A stretch of DNA of 6,153 nucleotides, taken from NCBI GenBank assembly GCA_035691285.1, contig DASSJI010000157.1, forward strand, positions 1 through 6,153, read 5' to 3'. The stretch is from DATFEN01 sp035691285 (GTDB lineage Bacteria; Acidobacteriota; Vicinamibacteria; Fen-336). Below the pieces are notes generated by a model. That model did no database searches. It was given only the letters and a program-made list of their open reading frames with translations, and was not told the DNA's origin. Shown one piece after another: positions 1 to 4,688 of this stretch. Both the position numbers and the translations under genes were made by a program. Numbering within the stretch: the stretch's first letter is position 1; every line of letters begins with the position of its first letter.

Positions 1-2153
1 CGGAGCCCGGGGGGCCGGTACCGCATGCTGACCCGGCTGCGGCCGGCGTCGACGTCGAGGCCGCGGTAGTGGCCCTCGACGGTGCGGATGGGAGCCGCCG
101 CGCCGTTCACGAAGGCGCGCCAGCCCGGTGCGACCGCGTCCCGGACGACGACGGTGGCGGGCGCGTCGACCTCGACCTCCAGCTCGATGGCGTCCGTCGT
201 CTCCTGGTCCGAGAGGATCCGCCCGGGCGAGCCCTCGACCGAGCGCAGCGGCCGCGGAGACGACACCGCGTAGACGTGGACGGCCAGCGGCGCGAGCCGC
301 GCGGGCCGTAGCGTCCCCTCGAACAGGAGCCCGGCCGACTCGACGGGGTCCACGCACAGGACTCGCGTGACGCCCGCGGCGCGCAGCCGCTCCACGAGGC
401 GAGGCACGGCCTTGGGCGACGTCTGCTCCGGCAGCAGCACGCGCGCCTCGGGCACCATCATCGTGAGGTCCCGGCTCAGGGCGGTCTTCACGCCGAAGCC
501 CACGTTGAGGTTCGGAGTGAGGGTTTCCATCGAGACGGCGAACGACCAGGCGTCGTGGGCTCGTCGCACGCTCCGCGCTGCGAAGTAGGCGGGGCTGGCC
601 TCGGGATCGCACGAGAACGCGCGGCCTCCCGTCGCGCGGAGCGCGCTCGCCACCCGCTCCATCTCGGGAGAGAGCCGGAAGAAGCCGGCGGACACCGTCG
701 GGTTGAGGCCCGCGCCCGCCCGCAACAGATCGGCGCCGACGAGCGCCGCCGCCAGGAGGGCGCCTCGGGCCGGCGCGAGGCGCCCGCGCGCCACGAGCCA
801 GCCGGTGCCGGCCAGCAGGACGGCGACGAGGCCGCCCCGGACCGCGTCCCCGAGGATGAGCTCGCCGTCGCGGACGCGGACCTCGAAGCCGTGCTCCGGC
901 GGCATGAAGCCGCCGAGAAACCAGGTCCACACCGGGGGGGCGAGCGCCGGCACGGCGCTCAACGCCACGAGGACGGCGCCCAGGCCTCCCGCGAGGAACG
1001 CCACGCGGCGCCAGAGGCGGGCGTTCGCGCCGAGCGCCTCGAGCCCCAGCGCCAGGAGCAACGCCAGGCAGGCGTGGACGCCGAAGAACGCCTTGACGGG
1101 GAAGCGGACGACGCGCAGGAGCGGAAGAGCCTCGACGACGGGCTCGAGGCCGGCGAAGCGGCCGAGACAGACGAAGAGCGACACCGCGAGGAGCACCGCG
1201 AGCCGCCCGCTGTGGCGGCGGAGGGAGAGCGCGCCGATGATGGCGAGGGCGAGGGCCGCGGCGCCCAGGTACAGGCTGAGGACGTACGGGAAGCCGAGCG
1301 GGAAGAAGTTCGCTCCCCACCATCGGTTCGCCACGTCCATGAGGTCGCCGTGCCAGTTGCCGATCAGGAGCTGCGGCAGCGTCCAGGGATGCACGGAGTG
1401 GGCCACGACGACGGCCGCGGGCAGCCCCCCGGCGCGCGCGGAGCCGCCGAGCTGGGCCCACGGCACGAGCAAGGCGGGGCCCGCGAGGCCGATCCCGAGC
1501 GCCACCGCGGCGAGGCAGCGGCACAGGCGGCTGAGCGGCCGTCCCGCCGCGAGGACGAGCCCGAGCAGCACCGACTGCGCGAACACCTCGATGCCGCCCG
1601 TGGCGGCTCCGAGCCACACGGGCAGGGCGGCGAGGGCGATGGAGCGGCCGCCGCGCTCCGCCGCGGCGACGAGACCGTGGGCCACGAAGGGCGCCCAACC
1701 CAGCGCCTGGGCGTACACGTAGAGGTTCACGCACGAGAGCGAGAAGCCGCCGAGCGCGTAGGTCACGGCCCCGCCGGCGGCGGCCACGGGGGAGCACCCC
1801 AGGCGCCGGGCGAGGAGGACGAAGCCGACGGCTCCGAGGGGGACGTGGAGGGCCAGGAGCACGGTGAAGAAGCGCTCGTCGACGCACAGGGCGTGGAGGA
1901 GGTCGATGGGATACGAGAAGGGGCCCATGTGGAGCGGCACGCCCTCGTGGAGCAGAGGATTCCAGAAGCGCAGCTCGCCGTGGCTCAGTCCCTCGCCGAC
2001 GAACCGCTTGATGGGGAAGAAGGTCCGCGTGATGTCCCTGAAGAAGAATGCCTCGCCGCCGAGGAGCGGTCGCGCGAACGGCAGCAGGGCGGCCGTCGCC
2101 GCGGCGGCAACCGACGCGCTCCAGGAGCGATCCCAGGCGCTCTTCGGCCTCAA
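1..2153 (-). CDS. YfhO-family polytopic membrane protein, probable GT-C-like glycosyltransferase (C-terminus cut by window edge)
   Basis: I translated the minus strand directly. One frame stays open from 2153 to the left edge, giving 717 residues with no stop. After a first hydrophobic segment (about 13-31) comes FFFRDITRTFFP; D40 sits where GT-C enzymes keep an acidic residue in the first external loop. Next are RFWNPLLHEGVPL (about 62-74) and roughly ten further hydrophobic segments to residue 475. RFPVK (350-354), LTPNLNV (545-551) and APGW (675-678) are hallmarks of the YfhO family. Residues from about 476 look like an extracytoplasmic domain; the stop and probably a last membrane helix lie beyond the window. 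In Bacillus, YfhO acts with a GT2 enzyme in sugar modification of lipoteichoic acid, so transfer of lipid-linked sugar is likely here. The start is inferred as TTG at 2153, overlapping the acyltransferase stop (TTGA). An in-frame stop at 2259-2261 and the lack of any other ATG/GTG/TTG start before the first motifs support it; GGA five bases upstream is a weak ribosome site. Confidence 0.88.
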   Translation of the reverse strand, partial: MRPKSAWDRSWSASVAAAATAALLPFARPLLGGEAFFFRDITRTFFPIKRFVGEGLSHGELRFWNPLLHEGVPLHMGPFSYPIDLLHALCVDERFFTVLLALHVPLGAVGFVLLARRLGCSPVAAAGGAVTYALGGFSLSCVNLYVYAQALGWAPFVAHGLVAAAERGGRSIALAALPVWLGAATGGIEVFAQSVLLGLVLAAGRPLSRLCRCLAAVALGIGLAGPALLVPWAQLGGSARAGGLPAAVVVAHSVHPWTLPQLLIGNWHGDLMDVANRWWGANFFPLGFPYVLSLYLGAAALALAIIGALSLRRHSGRLAVLLAVSLFVCLGRFAGLEPVVEALPLLRVVRFPVKAFFGVHACLALLLALGLEALGANARLWRRVAFLAGGLGAVLVALSAVPALAPPVWTWFLGGFMPPEHGFEVRVRDGELILGDAVRGGLVAVLLAGTGWLVARGRLAPARGALLAAALVGADLLRAGAGLNPTVSAGFFRLSPEMERVASALRATGGRAFSCDPEASPAYFAARSVRRAHDAWSFAVSMETLTPNLNVGFGVKTALSRDLTMMVPEARVLLPEQTSPKAVPRLVERLRAAGVTRVLCVDPVESAGLLFEGTLRPARLAPLAVHVYAVSSPRPLRSVEGSPGRILSDQETTDAIELEVEVDAPATVVVRDAVAPGWRAFVNGAAAPIRTVEGHYRGLDVDAGRSRVSMRYRPPGL

Positions 2154-2698
2154 GGCTTTCCGGCGATCCCGCGGACGCCCCGGGCCGGAACGCCCGCAGC
2201 GAGCGTCCGGGGCGGCACGCTCCCGGTGACGACGCTGCCCGCCGCGACGAAGCTGCCCTCACCGATGGTCACTCCGGCCAGGATCGTGACGTTCGCGCCC
2301 ACGAAGGCGCCGCGCTCGATGGTGACCGGGGCCGCCATGGGAGGGAAGTGCGGCTGCAGCGGGTGGTCGGCGTAGCCCACGTTCATGTGGGTCAGCACCA
2401 GCACCCGCTCCGCCAGCGTCACCTGGTCCGCGAGCCGGACCGCGTCGGCGAGGTCGATCAGGCACTCGTCGCCGAGAAAGCACTCGGAGCCGATGCTGAG
2501 CCCCGACAGGCCGCGCCGGTACAGGTTGAAGAAGCGGACGTCGTGCAGGATCGTCCGTCGGCCGATCTGCGCGCCCAGGAGCCGTAGATAGGCGGCGCGC
2601 AGCTGCGGGAACATCAGGACCCGATAGGGCGCGAGGGCCAGGGTGAAGAAGCCGAAGCGCGCGGCCCTGGCGAGCCCGATCTCCCCGAAGGCCTTCAC
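2150..2698 (-). CDS. Left-handed beta-helix (hexapeptide-repeat) O- or N-acyltransferase
   Basis: The product is 182 residues from the GTG start, the usual size for the WcaF/NodL/LacA acetyltransferase group. The N-terminal 40 residues form a short hydrophobic helical lead (FGFFTLALAPYR). From about residue 42 the imperfect hexapeptide rungs follow: GAQIGR, LSIGSECFLGD, VTIERGAFVGANVTILAGVT and IGEGSFVAAGSVVTG, ending in AAGVPAR, the typical closing motif of the fold. H104 in LTHMN is the likely catalytic histidine, followed by a loop rich in His and Pro (residues 109-124). The acyl donor is presumably acetyl-CoA; the acceptor cannot be read from sequence. It could be the amino group made by the upstream aminotransferase or a hydroxyl on the growing glycan. 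The PglD-type N-terminal Rossmann domain is absent. An in-frame ATG at 2734 would overlap the GT2 gene by 40 bases. GTG at 2698 is preferred because it overlaps the GT2 stop as GTGA and has GGAG six bases upstream. Confidence 0.9.
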   Translation of the reverse strand: MKAFGEIGLARAARFGFFTLALAPYRVLMFPQLRAAYLRLLGAQIGRRTILHDVRFFNLYRRGLSGLSIGSECFLGDECLIDLADAVRLADQVTLAERVLVLTHMNVGYADHPLQPHFPPMAAPVTIERGAFVGANVTILAGVTIGEGSFVAAGSVVTGSVPPRTLAAGVPARGVRGIAGKP

Positions 2699-3429
2699 GC
2701 GGCGCTCCGCCGCAGGGCGGCGCGAAAGCGCCACAGCTTCACGAAGTAGTCGATGGAGTCCCGGATGCCGCTGACCTTGGAGGTCTTGTCGAAGCGCCGG
2801 ACGAACGCCCCCGGGATCTCGCGGACCACGAGGCCGGAGCGCAAGGCCCGCACCATGATCTCGGTGTCCCAGAACCAGCCCGGGTCGCGCACGACGTCGA
2901 GGAGGGGCAGGAGGCGCTCCCGGCGGAAGAACTTGTAGCCCGTCTCGGTGTCGTGGAAGGGAACCCCGAGCAGGCGCCGCACCAGCCAGGAGTAGCCGCG
3001 GCTCATGAGCTCCCGATCGAGGGCGCGCAGCCGGAACAGGTAGACCCGCCGCAGCGTCGCAACGTCGGCGCCCGCCTCGATCGCCTTGACCAGGGACGGG
3101 ATGTAGCGGCAGTGGACTTCCAGGTCGATGTCCAGGTAGCCGGCGATCTCGCCGCGCGCGGCGCGGAAGCCGTCGCTCACCGTCGCGCCCCGCCCCTGGT
3201 TGCGCTCGTGGAGGATCACCCGCAGGTCGTGGTCCGGGTGGGCGGCGACCACGCGGGCCAGGAGCTCGCGCGTGCGGTCACGGCTCATGTCGTCGACGAA
3301 GACGATCTCCCAGGGCCGCCCGAGGTCCGCCAGGGTGTCGAGGATCTCGGAGACGCTCTCCTCGAGCACGTCCTCCTCGTTGTAGCAGGCGAGCACCAGG
3401 CTGAGGTAGGGCTTCCGGGCCGCGGTCAT
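2695..3429 (-). CDS. Family 2 glycosyltransferase, polyprenyl/dolichyl-phosphate sugar synthase type
   Basis: The product is 244 residues, a single GT-A domain with no membrane segment, so probably cytoplasmic or peripheral to the membrane. Visible motifs are SLVLACYNEED (10-20), the nucleotide-binding strand EIVFVDDMSRDRT (41-53), NQGRGATVSDGFRAARGE (77-94) and the metal-binding D100-I-D102 in GYLDIDLE. Further on come HDTETGYKFFRRE (159-171), in the place of the acceptor-loop motif of DPM1-like enzymes, and WFWDTEIMVRA (185-195). This family moves a sugar from a nucleotide donor to a polyprenyl phosphate on the cytoplasmic side. The unlinked single-domain form fits a partner membrane transferase, and a YfhO protein is encoded two genes downstream. 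The ATG at 3429 overlaps the aminotransferase stop as ATGA. A longer open frame continues upstream to 4620, but that part is out of frame inside the aminotransferase gene and carries no GT sequence. The exact sugar and lipid are unknown. Confidence 0.93.
   Translation of the reverse strand: MTAARKPYLSLVLACYNEEDVLEESVSEILDTLADLGRPWEIVFVDDMSRDRTRELLARVVAAHPDHDLRVILHERNQGRGATVSDGFRAARGEIAGYLDIDLEVHCRYIPSLVKAIEAGADVATLRRVYLFRLRALDRELMSRGYSWLVRRLLGVPFHDTETGYKFFRRERLLPLLDVVRDPGWFWDTEIMVRALRSGLVVREIPGAFVRRFDKTSKVSGIRDSIDYFVKLWRFRAALRRSAA
2705..2708 (-). promoter_or_regulatory. Ribosome binding site that fixes the acyltransferase GTG start
   Basis: On the minus strand GGAG lies six bases before the GTG at 2698-2696, within the last codons of the GT2 gene. 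Good spacing, together with the GTGA overlap with the GT2 stop, argues for this start over the in-frame ATG at 2734. Confidence 0.5.
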
Positions 3430-4565
3430 TCCAGGCTCTGGACGACGGCATCCAAGACCCGCTCGACGTCCGCGTCGCCCATCTCGGCGTGGATCGGCAG
3501 GCGCACCAGGGTGGCGGCCACCTTGGCGCTGACCGGGAAGTCCGTCCCGTCGAGTCCCAGGGCGCGTCCGAAGGGAGAGGAGTGCAGCGGGACGTAGTGG
3601 AAGGCCGCGCCGATGCCGTTCGCCTTGAGCGAGGCGATGCAGCGCGCCTGCGAGGCAGGGTCCGGGAGGAGCATGTAGAAGATGTGGTGGTTGAGCGCGC
3701 GGTCTTGGGGCTCGGGGCACAGCCTCACGCCGCTGTCCGACGCCCAGCGGGAGAGGCCCTCCCGGTAGCGGGCGGCGATCGCCGCCCGCCGCGAGGCGAT
3801 CTCGGCCTGCTTGTCGAGCTGCGCGTCGAGGATCGCGGCCAGCACGTCGGACAGGATGTAGCTCGAGCCCTCGGCCACCCAGGTGTACTTGTCCACCTCG
3901 CCGCGCAGGAACGCGCTGCGGTTCGTGCCCTTCTCGCGGATGATCTCCGCGCGGCGGGAGGCCTCCTCGTCGTGCAGGGCGAGCGCCCCGCCCTCGCCGC
4001 ACGAGAGGTTCTTCGTGTCGTGGAAGCTCAGGCAGCCGGCGTCGCCCAGGCTGCCCAGGGGCCGGCCTCGCCACGAGGCGCCGATCCCCTGGGCCGCGTC
4101 CTCGACGACCTTGAGGCCGCGACGCCGGGCGATCGCGAGGAGCTCGTCCATCCGAGCCGCGATCCCGGCGTAGTGCACCGGCAGGAGCGCCGTCGTCCGG
4201 TCCGTCAGCCGGCGCTCGACGTCGGACGGGTCCAGGCCCAGGGTTTCCTCCTCGATGTCGGCGAGGACCAGGCGGGCGCCGGCGCGGAGCACCGCGTTGG
4301 CGGTCGACACGAAGGTGAACGAGGGCACGACCACCTGCTGCCCCTCGGTGAGGCCGAGCGCCATCAGGGCGAGCTCGAGGGCATGGGTGCACGAGGTCGT
4401 CAGGAGCACGCGCCTGACGCCGAGGAGGGCCTCGAGCCTCCGCTCGACGCGCTGGCCGAAGGGCCCGTCCCCGGCGGTCCGGCCGCGGAGGGCCTCGCGG
4501 ATCCGTGCGATCTCCCGCTCGTCGTAGGACGGCCGAGACAGCGGGATGGGGGTCGCTGGCGCCAT
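3426..4565 (-). CDS. wecE: WecE-like sugar-nucleotide aminotransferase (DegT/DnrJ/EryC1 family, PLP-dependent)
   Basis: The product is 379 residues from the chosen ATG, close to the roughly 376 of Escherichia coli WecE (RffA). That enzyme transaminates dTDP-4-keto-6-deoxyglucose to dTDP-4-amino-4,6-dideoxygalactose, using glutamate as amino donor. Matches to WecE hallmarks, in order: LLTTSCTHALELA (54-66), VVPSFTFVSTANA (79-91), PVHYAG (129-134), VVEDAAQG (153-160) with D156 to hold the PLP ring, and SFHDTKNLSCGEGGAL (180-195) with K185 as the Schiff-base lysine. Then come REKGTNRSAFLRGEVDKYTW (210-229), GSSY (233-236), and NHHIFYM and FHYVPLHSS near the C-terminus. The match is much closer to WecE than to ArnB, PglE or DesV types, so a Fuc4N-type product is likely, though another 4-amino sugar is possible. 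It is the first gene of a four-gene coupled operon. The ATG at 4565 has no clear ribosome site. An ATG at 4643 adds 26 residues with no family counterpart and would cover the promoter region. Confidence 0.92.
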   Translation of the reverse strand: MAPATPIPLSRPSYDEREIARIREALRGRTAGDGPFGQRVERRLEALLGVRRVLLTTSCTHALELALMALGLTEGQQVVVPSFTFVSTANAVLRAGARLVLADIEEETLGLDPSDVERRLTDRTTALLPVHYAGIAARMDELLAIARRRGLKVVEDAAQGIGASWRGRPLGSLGDAGCLSFHDTKNLSCGEGGALALHDEEASRRAEIIREKGTNRSAFLRGEVDKYTWVAEGSSYILSDVLAAILDAQLDKQAEIASRRAAIAARYREGLSRWASDSGVRLCPEPQDRALNHHIFYMLLPDPASQARCIASLKANGIGAAFHYVPLHSSPFGRALGLDGTDFPVSAKVAATLVRLPIHAEMGDADVERVLDAVVQSLE

Positions 4566-4585
4566 CTCGGGTGTTTCGGCCGGGT

Positions 4586-4594
4586 ATGCTAGCA
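4586..4594 (-). promoter_or_regulatory. Possible extended -10 element for the wecE-GT2-acyltransferase-yfhO operon
   Basis: On the minus strand the bases read TGCTAGCAT, that is TG, one base, then TAGCAT, an extended -10 arrangement with four of six consensus matches. Transcription would begin near 4579, leaving a leader of only about 14 bases before the ATG at 4565, which agrees with the lack of a clear ribosome site there. No convincing -35 hexamer lies at the right distance, and the core is a GCTAGC palindrome, so this is tentative. Confidence 0.2.
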
Positions 4595-4613
4595 CCCCGG
4601 AGGCCGGAATCTC

Positions 4614-4643
4614 TTGACACCTCCCGCGTGTCGGCGCTAACAT
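4614..4643 (+). promoter_or_regulatory. Predicted sigma70-type promoter for pilB
   Basis: A perfect -35 hexamer TTGACA (4614-4619) is followed after 18 bases by TAACAT (4638-4643), which matches four of six positions of the -10 consensus. This is seen directly and stands out because the surrounding DNA is extremely GC-rich. The implied transcription start is near 4650, giving an untranslated leader of about 40 bases before the pilB ATG. Promoter activity is inference. Confidence 0.5.
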
Positions 4644-4650
4644 TTCGCGA

Positions 4651-4671
4651 CTAAGTTACGGACAAATTTAG
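4651..4671. repeat. Imperfect inverted repeat at the predicted pilB transcription start
   Basis: The left arm CTAAGTT (4651-4657) and right arm AATTTAG (4665-4671) are inverted complements in six of seven positions, separated by ACGGACA. The total span of 21 bases, with half-sites about one helical turn and a half apart, fits a dimeric regulator site just downstream of the pilB promoter. As RNA it would make only a weak A/U-rich stem, so an operator is more likely than a terminator. With a short AT-rich sequence, chance is a real alternative. Confidence 0.3.
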
Positions 4672-4688
4672 GTTTTCTCGAACTCTTC

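Noticed and set aside
934..940. Run of seven G (C7 on the coding strand) inside the YfhO gene, a possible slippage or phase-variation site
   Set aside because: The reading frame is intact across it, the tract is short, and runs of this length are expected by chance at this GC content.
555..2375. 606-residue open frame on the plus strand
   Set aside because: It lies antisense to the YfhO and acyltransferase genes. Its product is a low-complexity mix of Arg, Glu, Ala and Gly with no family motif, as expected from the reverse of a GC-rich gene. The minus strand carries recognisable motifs throughout.
3489..4592. 367-residue plus-strand open frame opposite the aminotransferase
   Set aside because: It is a compositional shadow of the WecE-like gene with no recognisable domain and no separate promoter or ribosome site.
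2695..4620. 641-residue minus-strand open frame that could look like a fusion upstream of the GT2 enzyme
   Set aside because: Only the last 244 residues have glycosyltransferase motifs. The upstream part is an out-of-frame reading of the aminotransferase gene, rich in Arg, Pro and Gly. The GT2 gene starts at the ATG overlapping the aminotransferase stop.
3426..4643. Longer aminotransferase starting at ATG 4643
   Set aside because: The extra 26 residues (MLAPTRGRCQEIPASG and onward) have no counterpart in WecE proteins and would run through the AT-rich control region. The ATG at 4565 places the N-terminus where the family begins.
4629..4664. TGTC ... GACA inverted bases around the pilB -10 region as a second operator
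   Set aside because: The arms are only four bases and far apart, which is easily explained by chance. The repeat at 4651-4671 is better supported.
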